64,000 nt of DNA from Streptomyces sp. Je 1-332 (GTDB lineage: Bacteria; Actinomycetota; Actinomycetes; Streptomycetales; Streptomycetaceae), in the NCBI RefSeq assembly GCF_040730185.1, contig NZ_CP160402.1, forward strand, positions 1,488,001 through 1,552,000. Reading direction: 5' to 3'. Below the pieces are notes generated by a model, which saw only the letters and a program-made list of their open reading frames with translations, had not been told where the DNA came from and did not search any database. A program made the position numbers and the translations under genes. Within the stretch, counting starts at the first letter, position 1. Every line of letters starts with the position of its first letter. Positions 44,732 through 52,839 of the stretch are shown piece after piece.

Positions 44732-45667
44732 ATGAACGAGAGCGAACTCACGCTCCTTGTGCGCCGCATGACCTGGGAAGCGGACGGAGTCCTCTCCGTC
44801 GAGCTCACCCACCCCGACGGCAAGCCGCTGCCCGCCTGGACCCCCGGCGCGCATCTCGACCTGCACGCGGGTGGGCACGTACGCCAGTACAGCCTGTGCG
44901 GCGACCCGCGCGACACGACCGCGTACCGTATCGGCGTCCTCAACGAGGCCTCGTCGCGCGGTGGTTCACGGCACGTCCACACCAAGCTGCGGCCGGGCCA
45001 GACGGTCAACGCCTCCGAACCGCGCAACCACTTCGCGCTGGAGGACGCGCCCGGCTACCTCTTCATCGCGGGCGGCATCGGCATCACCCCGCTCCTCGCC
45101 ATGGCCCGAGAGGCGGCGCGGCGCGGGGCCGACTGGCGCATGGTTTACGGCGGACGCAATCGGCGGTCGATGGCGTTCACCGACGAACTCACGTCGCTGG
45201 GCGGTGACTTGACCGTCGTACCGCAGGACGAGCACGGGCACATCGACCTCGCGTCGGCGCTCGACGGACTACCCGAAGGCACGCTCGTGTACTGCTGCGG
45301 CCCCGAGCCCCTCCTCGCCGCCGTGGAGGCCGTCGCCCCGGCGGACCGCCTGCGCGTGGAGCGGTTCACCGCGCCCGTCGTGGAGCGGACCGGTGACGAG
45401 TCCGCGTTCGAGGTCGAGTGCCGCCGCTCCGGCGTGACCCTCTCCGTCGGCGAGGACACCTCGGTGCTACAAGCAGCCGAGGCCGCGGGTCTGAGCGTCA
45501 ACAGCTCCTGCCAGGAAGGCATCTGCGGCAGCTGCGAGACCCGGGTGCTCGACGGCACGCCCGACCACCGCGACTTCCTGCTCAGCGAGGCCGAGCACGC
45601 CGCGAACGCCTCGATGATGATCTGCGTCTCGCGCTGCGCGTCCGGCCGTCTCGTCCTCGACCTGTGA
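44732..45667 (+). CDS. PDR/VanB-family oxygenase reductase (FMN, 2Fe-2S)
   Basis: A 311-residue reductase of the phthalate-dioxygenase-reductase type. Order: flavin domain with RQYSLCG (51-57), NAD domain with FIAGGIGITPLLAMA (111-125) and YCCGPEPLL, then a plant-type ferredoxin domain with Cys260, Cys265, Cys268 and Cys298. It moves electrons from NADH to the Rieske oxygenase encoded two genes on. GAGGAG precedes the ATG. With this reductase a separate ferredoxin is not needed, which fits the operon. Confidence 0.94.
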   Translation: MNESELTLLVRRMTWEADGVLSVELTHPDGKPLPAWTPGAHLDLHAGGHVRQYSLCGDPRDTTAYRIGVLNEASSRGGSRHVHTKLRPGQTVNASEPRNHFALEDAPGYLFIAGGIGITPLLAMAREAARRGADWRMVYGGRNRRSMAFTDELTSLGGDLTVVPQDEHGHIDLASALDGLPEGTLVYCCGPEPLLAAVEAVAPADRLRVERFTAPVVERTGDESAFEVECRRSGVTLSVGEDTSVLQAAEAAGLSVNSSCQEGICGSCETRVLDGTPDHRDFLLSEAEHAANASMMICVSRCASGRLVLDL

Positions 45668-45700
45668 TTCCCCGATCCGTGAGCCCCACCGGAGGCAACA

Positions 45701-45925
45701 GTGACCACCACCTGGCCGTACCTGAACGTCCACCAGTCCCGTACGCACGAGCCGACTCCGTACGAGTACAAGCTCGCCGCCACCCTCGAAGAGGTCTTCA
45801 CCAAGGAGGGCCATGAACTCTCCGATGTCATTGCCGGGCTGAATGCCCGTCAGGTGCACGCACCCGACGGCGCCCCGTGGACCGAAGAATCCTTCCGTGC
45901 CGAGATGAACCGACTGGGAGCGTGA
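45701..45925 (+). CDS. Small protein between reductase and oxygenase genes (recombinase-like helix type)
   Basis: A 74-residue protein from a GTG at 45701, with GGAGG six bases upstream. The N-terminal third is VTTTWPYLNVHQSRTHEPTPYEYKLAATLEEVF. The C-terminal part is helical and ends APWTEESFRAEMNRLGA, a pattern like the short helix repeats found in serine recombinases, which is why databases tend to name such proteins after a recombinase helix. It has no catalytic domain and no cysteines. Its place, 5 bases before the Rieske gene, suggests a small subunit or assembly factor of the oxygenase rather than a DNA enzyme; that is inference. Confidence 0.75.
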   Translation: MTTTWPYLNVHQSRTHEPTPYEYKLAATLEEVFTKEGHELSDVIAGLNARQVHAPDGAPWTEESFRAEMNRLGA

Positions 45926-45930
45926 CCCCG

Positions 45931-46959
45931 ATGACCACCCTGACTCCCCGCGTCGGCCCCACCGCTTCCGCCGACCACATCTACGCCACCGGCCTGCGCA
46001 ACCAGTGGCACCCCGTCGTCCCCTCGGATTTCGTGGCCCCCGGCGCCATGCGCAAGGTCACCGCGCTGGGCGAGCAGTGGCTGCTCTTCCGCCGCTCCGA
46101 CGGCGCCCTGTCGATGCTCGCCGACCGCTGTCCGCACCGCGGGGCGCCCCTCTCGCTTGGCAAACACCTCGGCGACCGGGTGGCCTGCTGGTACCACGGC
46201 GTGGAGATCGAGACCGACGGCACGGTCTCCTCCGTACCGGGACTGCCCGGCTGCAACCTGGAGGGCAAGAAGCTCGTCACGTCACTGCCCGTGCGCGAGA
46301 TCGGCGGCGCGATCCTGGCCTACTTCGGCGACGAGAAACACCCGGAGCCCGCCGAACTGACGCTGCCCGAGCCGCTCACCGACCCCGACGTCGACGCGAT
46401 CCTCTGCTACGCGGAGTGGAACGGCCCCTGGCGGTTCGCGGTGGAGAACCTCCTCGACCCGATGCACGGCGCGTTCCTGCACCACGAGTCGCACACGATG
46501 TACGACGGCGACACCACCGCCAAGTTCCGTATCCGGGAGACGGATCGCGGATACTTCTTCGAGAAGACCGACCAGCGGGGCGTCAACTTCGACTGGGTCG
46601 AGCTGTGCCGCACCGGCGTGGACTGGGTGGACCTCACCATCCCGTACCCGCCGTCGGCAGGCCCCGGTGGCCCGTTCGGGATCGTCGGCATGGTCTGCCC
46701 GGTCGACGAGAACCGCACCGGTGTCTTCTTCTGGCGCTATCGCCGCGTGCAGGGCTGGCAGCGCGACACCTGGCGCTTCCTCTACAAGACGCTCATCGAG
46801 GAGCGCCACTGGCAGGTCCTCGAACAGGACCGGGTGATGCTGGAGGCGATGCCCGCCGACGCCGACCAGCGCGAGAACCTCTACCAGCACGACCTGGGCG
46901 TGGTCCGCCTGCGCCGGATGTACCGCGCGGAGGCGGAGGCTCAGGCCGCTGGTTCCTAG
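45931..46959 (+). CDS. Rieske non-heme iron aromatic oxygenase, alpha subunit
   Basis: A 342-residue oxygenase. The Rieske 2Fe-2S centre is Cys67-x-His69 (CPHRG) and Cys86-x2-His89 (CWYHG). The iron site is ENLLDPMHGAFLHH: Asp176 bridges subunits, His179 and His184 bind iron, with a later Asp in LEQDRVML. Length and motifs match the single-component PobA/vanillate-demethylase group that pairs with PDR-type reductases. It would hydroxylate a ring or remove an O- or N-linked methyl group. I choose the ATG at 45931; a GTG at 45922 is too close to GGAG. It is the last gene of the operon. Confidence 0.92.
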   Translation: MTTLTPRVGPTASADHIYATGLRNQWHPVVPSDFVAPGAMRKVTALGEQWLLFRRSDGALSMLADRCPHRGAPLSLGKHLGDRVACWYHGVEIETDGTVSSVPGLPGCNLEGKKLVTSLPVREIGGAILAYFGDEKHPEPAELTLPEPLTDPDVDAILCYAEWNGPWRFAVENLLDPMHGAFLHHESHTMYDGDTTAKFRIRETDRGYFFEKTDQRGVNFDWVELCRTGVDWVDLTIPYPPSAGPGGPFGIVGMVCPVDENRTGVFFWRYRRVQGWQRDTWRFLYKTLIEERHWQVLEQDRVMLEAMPADADQRENLYQHDLGVVRLRRMYRAEAEAQAAGS

Positions 46960-46971
46960 CTCCCGAAGGGT

Positions 46972-47514
46972 TCAGGCCTCCGCTTCGTCAGGTGCGTCGG
47001 AGTCGGTGATGGACCGCTCCAACTTCGACATCAGGCGCGCAAGTTGGCGGCATTCGGCCGGGGAGAGACCGCCGAGCATCCGGCGTTCGTTGTCGAGATG
47101 CTCGGCGAACACCTCGTCGATCTTGGCCAGGCCCGTATCGGTGAGCCGCGAGTAGACGACGCGGCGGTCCTCGGCGTCGCGCTCGCGCACGATGAGGCCG
47201 TCCTTCTCCAGGCGGTCGATGCGCAGTGTCACGCCGGCCGACGAGACGAGACCGGAGTCGGCGAGCTGGCCCGCCGTGAGCCGGTAGGGCGCCCCGGCCC
47301 TGCGCAGCGCGGTCAGCACGTCGAACCCGGCGACCGCGAGTCCGTGCCGCTCGATCGCCGCGGTGAGCCTGGTGTTGTAGCGCAGGAAGGTCCGGTGCAG
47401 CCGCGCGAGGACCTCCAGGGGCGCGGTGTCGAGATCCGGCCGCTCCCTCGCCCAGTCCTCGATGATCGACGCGACCGCGTCCCGCTGGGGCCCCGCCGAC
47501 TTCTTCCCGGCCAT
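46972..47514 (-). CDS. MarR-family transcriptional regulator
   Basis: A 180-residue winged-helix regulator. The core is RLTAGQLADSGLVSSAGVTLRIDRLEKDGLIVRERDAEDRRVVYSRLTDTG: recognition helix and the DxR wing typical of MarR. An acidic tail follows. GGAGG lies nine bases before the ATG. It is convergent with the catabolic operon (12 bases apart) and divergent from the FadR-type gene. MarR proteins next to aromatic catabolism often sense the phenolic substrate, so it is one of two candidates to control this operon. Confidence 0.92.
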   Translation of the reverse strand: MAGKKSAGPQRDAVASIIEDWARERPDLDTAPLEVLARLHRTFLRYNTRLTAAIERHGLAVAGFDVLTALRRAGAPYRLTAGQLADSGLVSSAGVTLRIDRLEKDGLIVRERDAEDRRVVYSRLTDTGLAKIDEVFAEHLDNERRMLGGLSPAECRQLARLMSKLERSITDSDAPDEAEA

Positions 47515-47643
47515 GTGCCGTAGCCTCCCTCTCGCCGTACCGCAGCCGGTGCCCGGCCGCGGTCAGTACGGAAACCTTAGCCCTGAGAGAAGTACGTGTT
47601 CGCGGGACCTCGTGCACGAGGGCACGGGGACACGCCATACTCG

Positions 47644-47660
47644 TCCGATACATCGGATGT
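47644..47660. promoter_or_regulatory. Nested inverted repeats before the FadR-type gene
   Basis: TCCGAT-AC-ATCGGA (47644-47657) overlaps ACATC-G-GATGT (47650-47660). The second resembles the palindromes bound by FadR-type GntR proteins in Streptomyces. It lies about 30 bases before the start and is probably autoregulatory. Confidence 0.45.
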
Positions 47661-47685
47661 CTTCTGGCTTGCGAGGCGAGGTCCC

Positions 47686-48357
47686 ATGGCTGTCACCGAC
47701 GAGGCCATCGAAAAGATCAAGGGCATGATCGTCTCCGGCGCGCTGCGCCCCGGCGACCGCTTGCCCAAGGAGAGTGAACTCGCCGCCGACCTGGGCCTTT
47801 CACGCAACTCACTGCGCGAGGCGGTGCGCGCCCTCTCGCTGATCCGCATCCTCGACGTACGCCAGGGCGACGGTACGTACGTCACCAGCCTGGACCCGCA
47901 GCTCCTGCTCGAAGCACTGAGCTTCGTCGTCGACTTCCACCGCGACGACACGGTCCTTGAGTTCCTCGCGGTGCGCCGCATCCTGGAGCCGGCCGCCACG
48001 GCGATGGCGAGCGCACACATCACCGAGGCCGAACTCGACGTGCTGAGCGACCAGTTGGACGCCCTCGGCCCCGCACCCTCGGTGGAGGAGCTGGTCGCCT
48101 GCGACCTGGAGTTCCACCGCGGCATCGTGCAGTCGTCCGGCAACTCGGTACTCTGCTCGCTCCTCGACGGCCTCTCGGGACCCACCACCCGGGCCCGCGT
48201 CTGGCGCGGCCTCACCCAGGAGGACGCCGTCAGCCGCACCCTGCACGAGCACCGCGCGATCCTGACCGCACTGCGCGACCGCGACGCGGAGGCGGCCAGG
48301 TCATGGGCGACGGTGCACATCGCGAGCGTGGAGCAGTGGCTGCGCTCGACGCTGTGA
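47686..48357 (+). CDS. GntR-family regulator, FadR subfamily
   Basis: A 223-residue regulator. The GntR winged helix spans about 5-70 (PGDRLPKESELAADLGLSRNSLREAVRAL, then VRQGDGTYV). The FCD ligand domain follows, with the metal-binding Asp and His residues visible in CDLEFHRGIV, LHEHRAIL and ATVHIASVEQWL. Ligands of this group are usually small carboxylic acids. The ATG at 47686 follows GAGGCGAGG. It is divergent from the MarR gene and may be the second regulator of the catabolic operon. Confidence 0.92.
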   Translation: MAVTDEAIEKIKGMIVSGALRPGDRLPKESELAADLGLSRNSLREAVRALSLIRILDVRQGDGTYVTSLDPQLLLEALSFVVDFHRDDTVLEFLAVRRILEPAATAMASAHITEAELDVLSDQLDALGPAPSVEELVACDLEFHRGIVQSSGNSVLCSLLDGLSGPTTRARVWRGLTQEDAVSRTLHEHRAILTALRDRDAEAARSWATVHIASVEQWLRSTL

Positions 48358-48497
48358 AGCAGGACCGCCGGGGGAGTGCGCGAGCCTCCCGCGGGGCAAT
48401 GATCCATCCATCGCGGCCCGCGCAAGGGGGCTGCGGAGGGACCCGCCGGACGCCGTAAGGTTGGGGCGTACGTAAAGGACGTCGGAAGGAGGCCTGG

Positions 48498-49544
48498 GTG
48501 ATCGAGCTCGAGGGGGTACCCGAGCTGGTCGACCCGGTCATGGTGGCCGCGTTCGAGGGCTGGAACGACGCCGGCGACGCCGCCTCCACCGCGGTCGCGC
48601 ATCTCGACAAGGAGTGGAAGGGCGAGGTCTTCGCGGCGCTGGACGCCGAGGACTACTACGACTTCCAGGTCAACCGCCCCACGGTCTTCCTGGAGGGCGG
48701 TGTCCGCAAGATCACCTGGCCGACGACCAGGCTCTCGGTGGTCCGCGTGGGCGGTGACAAGCCGCGCGACCTCGTGCTGGTGCGCGGGATCGAGCCGTCG
48801 ATGCGCTGGCGGTCGTTCTGCAACGAGATCCTGGGCTTCGCCCACGAGCTCGGCGTTGAGCTGGTGGTGATCCTGGGCGCGCTGCTCGGTGACACCCCGC
48901 ACACCCGTCCCGTCCCGGTCAGCGGCGTCACCTCCGACCCGGACCTGGCCCGCACCATGGACCTGGAGGAGACGAAGTACGAAGGCCCGACGGGCATCGT
49001 CGGCATCCTTCAGGAGGCCTGCACGCACGCGGGCGTTCCGGCGGTCAGCCTCTGGGCGGCCGTCCCGCACTACGTCTCGCAGCCGCCGAACCCCAAGGCC
49101 ACGCTGGCCCTCCTGAACCGCCTTGAAGACCTCATCGGCCTGCGCATCCCGCTGGGCGACCTCGCCGAGGACGCCCGTGCCTGGCAGGTGGGTGTGGACC
49201 AGCTCGCGGCCGAGGACAGCGAGGTCGCCGAGTACGTCCAGTCGCTCGAAGAGGCGCGCGACACCGCCGAGCTTCCGGAGGCGACCGGCGAGGCGATCGC
49301 CCGCGAGTTCGAGCGCTATCTGCGGCGGCGCGACGGCGGCGGTCCGCCGCAGCCCGGCGGCCACGCCACGGAGGGCGGCGAAACGGCCCCCTACCTGCGC
49401 GACACCCCCGGCGGCGACCGCACACGGCCCCCGAAGCCGCAGACGCGCCCGGACACGGAACCGGGCGCCGGGACGGGTACGGGAGCCGGGCCGGACGAGG
49501 AGAGCGGCGGCGAATCCGGACCCGCTGATTCCTCCGAGGACTGA
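48498..49544 (+). CDS. PAC2-family protein
   Basis: A 348-residue protein of the PAC2 family, named for a proteasome assembly chaperone; bacterial members have no settled function. Visible blocks are MVAAFEGWNDAGDAASTAVAHL at the N terminus, LVLVRGIEPSMRWRSFCNEIL, VVILGALLGDTPHTRPVPV and AAVPHYVSQPPNPKATLALL. The last 70 residues are low-complexity and rich in Gly, Pro and acidic residues. The GTG at 48498 follows AGGAGG. It lies 140 bases after the FadR-type gene, and I see no link to the catabolic operon. The proteasome genes are 36 kb away, so a functional link is not supported by position. Confidence 0.9.
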   Translation: MIELEGVPELVDPVMVAAFEGWNDAGDAASTAVAHLDKEWKGEVFAALDAEDYYDFQVNRPTVFLEGGVRKITWPTTRLSVVRVGGDKPRDLVLVRGIEPSMRWRSFCNEILGFAHELGVELVVILGALLGDTPHTRPVPVSGVTSDPDLARTMDLEETKYEGPTGIVGILQEACTHAGVPAVSLWAAVPHYVSQPPNPKATLALLNRLEDLIGLRIPLGDLAEDARAWQVGVDQLAAEDSEVAEYVQSLEEARDTAELPEATGEAIAREFERYLRRRDGGGPPQPGGHATEGGETAPYLRDTPGGDRTRPPKPQTRPDTEPGAGTGTGAGPDEESGGESGPADSSED

Positions 49545-49586
49545 TCCGGGGACCAATCCGAGGGCTCCGGGGACCAATCCGAGGGC
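49545..49586. repeat. Tandem 21-bp duplication after the PAC2 gene
   Basis: The unit TCCGGGGACCAATCCGAGGG plus C occurs twice back to back (49545-49565, 49566-49586), starting next to the stop codon. Confidence 0.7.
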
Positions 49587-49608
49587 TACGGGCACGCGGA
49601 GCGGCATG

Positions 49609-49634
49609 GGGCGGCATCCTTGGGGATGCCGCCC
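49609..49634. terminator. Bidirectional terminator between PAC2 and GH31 genes
   Basis: An 11-bp perfect stem (49609-49619 with 49624-49634), TTGG loop, followed by TTCTTG. Confidence 0.8.
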
Positions 49635-49663
49635 TTCTTGCGTTCGGCTGCCGACGAACCGGC

Positions 49664-52600
49664 TTACGCGCAGTGGAACTTCGCCGCTGCCCAGTCCCCG
49701 TGGTCCCCGCTCTTGGAGCCGTTGGTGTCGGTCACCTTCAGCTCCACGTGGCGGGCCCCGCTCACGTCGACGTCCACCGGCACGGTCGCCGACGCGCCCG
49801 TCACCTCGGGCGAGGTCCACAGCACCTTGCCGTCGGCCTCGACCGAGAAGGCCACCTCTCCGTAGCCGTTGATCTCGTCGTCGATGCCCGCGTCGGCGGT
49901 GAACTTCGAGCACGTTCCGCCCGTGTAGACCTCGATGGCGGAGTCGGCGTGGGTGCCGATTCCCTTCTCGTACGTCGTGCCCGCGAGGGTCAGCGGGTGG
50001 CCGTCATCGGCGCCCGACTCGCCGTTGCTCCGGTCGCGTTCGGCGGGGCCGTAGCCGTTGGCCGACTTGAGCCACACCATGTCGCTCGCCCAGGTGTCGG
50101 CCGTCGGCGCCGGGGGCATCACGGCGACCGCGACGCGCTGGACGGCGGTGCGGTCCTGGCCCGCCGCGCGGTGGCGGGCCGTCGCGGTCAGCGGCTGTTC
50201 GCCGGGTTCGGCGTCCTCGGGCGGAGTGACGGTGACCTCGACGCGGCGGGTGGTGCCCGCCTCGACACGGCCGGCGTGGGCGGTGCCAGCGGTCCAGCCC
50301 TCGGGGACGTCCAGCGTGACATCGACGCCGGTGGCGTCCCGCGTCCCAGCGCTGACGTCGACGGCGACCTTGCCGGCCGTCCCCGCGCCGAGTTCCTGTC
50401 CCGCCGGGGCGTTCAGCGTGGCGCTCGCGCCGGGCACGGCGCCCCCGACCGCGCTGGTGTCGTCGAGTTCGATCTCGAACGCCCGGTCCGTGCGGAGCGC
50501 CGGCGTCTTCACCTTCACGACACCGCCCCGGTCGTCCCGGTCGTAGAACCAGCCCTGGGACGCCTTCTCGTACGCCGTCTTCGACGCGAACCGCGGCAGC
50601 CTGTCGCCGCCCAGCTCCACGCGGCTCGGCGCGTCACCGGTGTGCAGGGTGAACGCGTACGGCCGCCGGGTCTGCTTGCCGCTGAACTCCCCCTTGCTCG
50701 CGCCGATCCGCACCCGCACGTCGCCCGCGCCGGAGCGGGGCGCGTCGACGTCGGCACGCTGGGTGGCGTACTTGCCGTCGCGGTGCTGCCGGGTCTCGCC
50801 GTCGTCCTCGTACAGCTCGAAGGAGGACCTGCCCTGGGGGTAGATGTCCCAGGCGAGCGGTGAGTCGGCGGTGCGGTCCTTGTAGGACCTGATGCCGCCG
50901 GGCCACATCGGCACGGTGGCGCCGGCCTTGACGAAGAGCGGCAGGGTGTCGAGGGGCGCGCTGTAGTCGTCGACGGTGGTCGGCCCCTGGTAGGTGCGGC
51001 CGCTCCAGTAGTCGGTCCACGTGCCCTTGGGGAGGTAGATGTCGTCCCGGACAGTCGTGTCCTGGTAGACGGGCGCGACCAGGAAGTCCTCGCCGGCCAG
51101 GAACTCGTACTTGGCGGCGTCGGTGGCGGCCTTCGGGTCGTCGGGGTATTCGAGGGCCAGCGGACGCACGGCGCCGACGCCCGTCTGCGTCGCCTCGTGG
51201 CCGTACGAGTAGAAGTAGGGCAGCAGCGACTCGTGCAGCTTCAGGTACTTGCGGTTGATGGAGGTGTACGGCTCCCCGTACCGGAAGGGCTGCTTGTCGG
51301 TGGCCGCCCAGCCGTCCATCGTCATCGTGACGGGCAGGAACGACTTCCACTGCAGATCGCGTACGTACGTCTTGGCGCTGCCGCCGAAGATGCCGTCCAC
51401 GTCACCGGTCGTGTAGGCGAGGCCGGACATGGTCGCGCCCGCGTACGTCGGTATCTGCCAGCGGATGTACTCCCAGCTGCCGCTCTGGTCGCCCGACCAC
51501 TGGACTCCGCAGCGCTGGGCGCCCGACCAGCTCTCGGGGGCCCAGGTGAAACCGCGGGCTTCGCTGTTGTCCTCGATGCCCTTGTAGGCGTCCTTGCAGC
51601 CGTCGAGCGCTTTCTTGTAGCCGTCGCCGACCCAGGCGACGTCGAGCTTGGCGACGCGCTGGCCCGCCCTGACCTGTTCGGCGATCTTGTCGAGGCCGTC
51701 CTCGGTCCACAGGCCGAGCTGCATGTCGCGGTCCTGGAGGCCCTTGGCGGTCTCGGCGAGGTCCTCGTAGCCGCAGCCGTAGCCGTCGTTGACGAGCATC
51801 CAGCCGTTCGGCATGTCGTGCTTGAGATACTCGTCGGCGACCTTCAGGGAGTCCAGGGTGTGCCGCTCGCCCTGGTTGGCGTTGTGGAGGTAGCAGTCGG
51901 CGTCACCGATCTCCAACCCGTAGACGGGCGGCAGGAAAGGCTTCCCGGTGAGCTTCGTGTACTGCCCGATGACGTCCTTGGCGGCGTCGCTGCCGCGCCC
52001 CGCGAAGTAGTAGGCGTCGAAGCGCTGTTCCTTGGCGGTGGCCGTCACCGGCTCGGCGAAGTCGTAGGTGTTGGGAGCGTAGGTGTTGCGGAAAACGCCG
52101 TAGCCCTTGGAAGACAGGTAGAAAGGCACGGAGTTGGGGTGGCCCCCGTCGTCCCAGTTGTAGTCGACGCTCACCTCGACCTTCTTGCCGCGGTGCGAGG
52201 TGTTGCCGCGCCCGTTCTGCATGCCGGCGCCGTAGTACTGCTCGTCGGCCCCGCGGGCCAGGCTCTGTGTGGTGGCGTCCTTCGTCCAGCTCAGGCCCTT
52301 GGACTCGGCCCAGACCTGGGTGCCGTCGGCGCGGTACAGGGCGAAGCGCAGCGGTGACTTGTAGGCGCGCAGGGTCACTTCGGAGGTGCTGAGTTCGTAC
52401 CGGTCGCCCTTGTCGGACCACTTGGTGCGGGGCGGTTCGCCCTGCGGCAGGACGATGTCCTTGCCGGTGGGGTCGGTGAAGTCGCCCTCCGGGGCGAGTT
52501 CGAGCCGGAAGGTCTCCTTCGACACGAAGCTGACGCGGGCCTCGGCCGTGCCCGCCGTGAGGCGGTAGACGGAGCCGTCGGCGGTGAAGTCCGTGACGTC

Positions 52601-52726
52601 CCCGACCGTGGTCGCGGGATCGTCGGCGGCCTGCGCGGCGCCGCCACCGGGACCGGCGAACACTGCGAGGAGGCCGAGCAGGGCGGCGGCGACGGCCGCC
52701 CGTCTGAAGCGGGTGGGTGATCTCAT
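49664..52726 (-). CDS. Secreted glycoside hydrolase family 31 enzyme with NEW3 and NPCBM modules
   Basis: A 1020-residue exported glycosidase. The signal peptide spans about 1-34 (ends GGGAAQAADD). The GH31 barrel holds the nucleophile Asp362 (AKLDVAWVG) and the acid/base Asp413 (WSGDQSGSWE), plus PFYLSSKGYGVF in the N-terminal sandwich. The CHDKPF-like catalytic-face residues suggest an alpha-glycosidase. A NEW3 domain (about 760-870, DVPEGWTAGTAH) and a C-terminal NPCBM carbohydrate-binding module (about 880-1020, ADTWASDMVWLKSANGYGP) follow. It acts outside the cell on alpha-linked sugars; the exact sugar cannot be read. No sugar-uptake genes lie beside it. Confidence 0.92.
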   Translation of the reverse strand: MRSPTRFRRAAVAAALLGLLAVFAGPGGGAAQAADDPATTVGDVTDFTADGSVYRLTAGTAEARVSFVSKETFRLELAPEGDFTDPTGKDIVLPQGEPPRTKWSDKGDRYELSTSEVTLRAYKSPLRFALYRADGTQVWAESKGLSWTKDATTQSLARGADEQYYGAGMQNGRGNTSHRGKKVEVSVDYNWDDGGHPNSVPFYLSSKGYGVFRNTYAPNTYDFAEPVTATAKEQRFDAYYFAGRGSDAAKDVIGQYTKLTGKPFLPPVYGLEIGDADCYLHNANQGERHTLDSLKVADEYLKHDMPNGWMLVNDGYGCGYEDLAETAKGLQDRDMQLGLWTEDGLDKIAEQVRAGQRVAKLDVAWVGDGYKKALDGCKDAYKGIEDNSEARGFTWAPESWSGAQRCGVQWSGDQSGSWEYIRWQIPTYAGATMSGLAYTTGDVDGIFGGSAKTYVRDLQWKSFLPVTMTMDGWAATDKQPFRYGEPYTSINRKYLKLHESLLPYFYSYGHEATQTGVGAVRPLALEYPDDPKAATDAAKYEFLAGEDFLVAPVYQDTTVRDDIYLPKGTWTDYWSGRTYQGPTTVDDYSAPLDTLPLFVKAGATVPMWPGGIRSYKDRTADSPLAWDIYPQGRSSFELYEDDGETRQHRDGKYATQRADVDAPRSGAGDVRVRIGASKGEFSGKQTRRPYAFTLHTGDAPSRVELGGDRLPRFASKTAYEKASQGWFYDRDDRGGVVKVKTPALRTDRAFEIELDDTSAVGGAVPGASATLNAPAGQELGAGTAGKVAVDVSAGTRDATGVDVTLDVPEGWTAGTAHAGRVEAGTTRRVEVTVTPPEDAEPGEQPLTATARHRAAGQDRTAVQRVAVAVMPPAPTADTWASDMVWLKSANGYGPAERDRSNGESGADDGHPLTLAGTTYEKGIGTHADSAIEVYTGGTCSKFTADAGIDDEINGYGEVAFSVEADGKVLWTSPEVTGASATVPVDVDVSGARHVELKVTDTNGSKSGDHGDWAAAKFHCA

Positions 52727-52773
52727 GGCCGGTGGTCTAGCGCGTCAACGGGTGCCATGGCCATGGACTTTGC

Positions 52774-52806
52774 TGGGCCGCTCCCTGGATTTCCGGGAGC
52801 GGCCCA
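52774..52806 (-). terminator. Terminator after mshC
   Basis: A 12-bp perfect stem (52774-52785 with 52795-52806), 34 bases past the mshC stop on the minus strand. Confidence 0.75.
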
Positions 52807-52839
52807 TGCGGTGAAGCAGTGACTACGGCGAGCCGGTGG

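Noticed and set aside
45701..45925. Remnant of a serine recombinase (mobile element)
   Set aside because: There is no resolvase catalytic domain, no inverted repeats and no scar; the gene has a strong ribosome site and fits tightly in the operon.
48498..49544. PAC2 protein as a proteasome assembly factor for PrcA/PrcB
   Set aside because: The family name comes from a eukaryotic chaperone; here the gene is 36 kb from the proteasome genes and nothing in the sequence shows a link.
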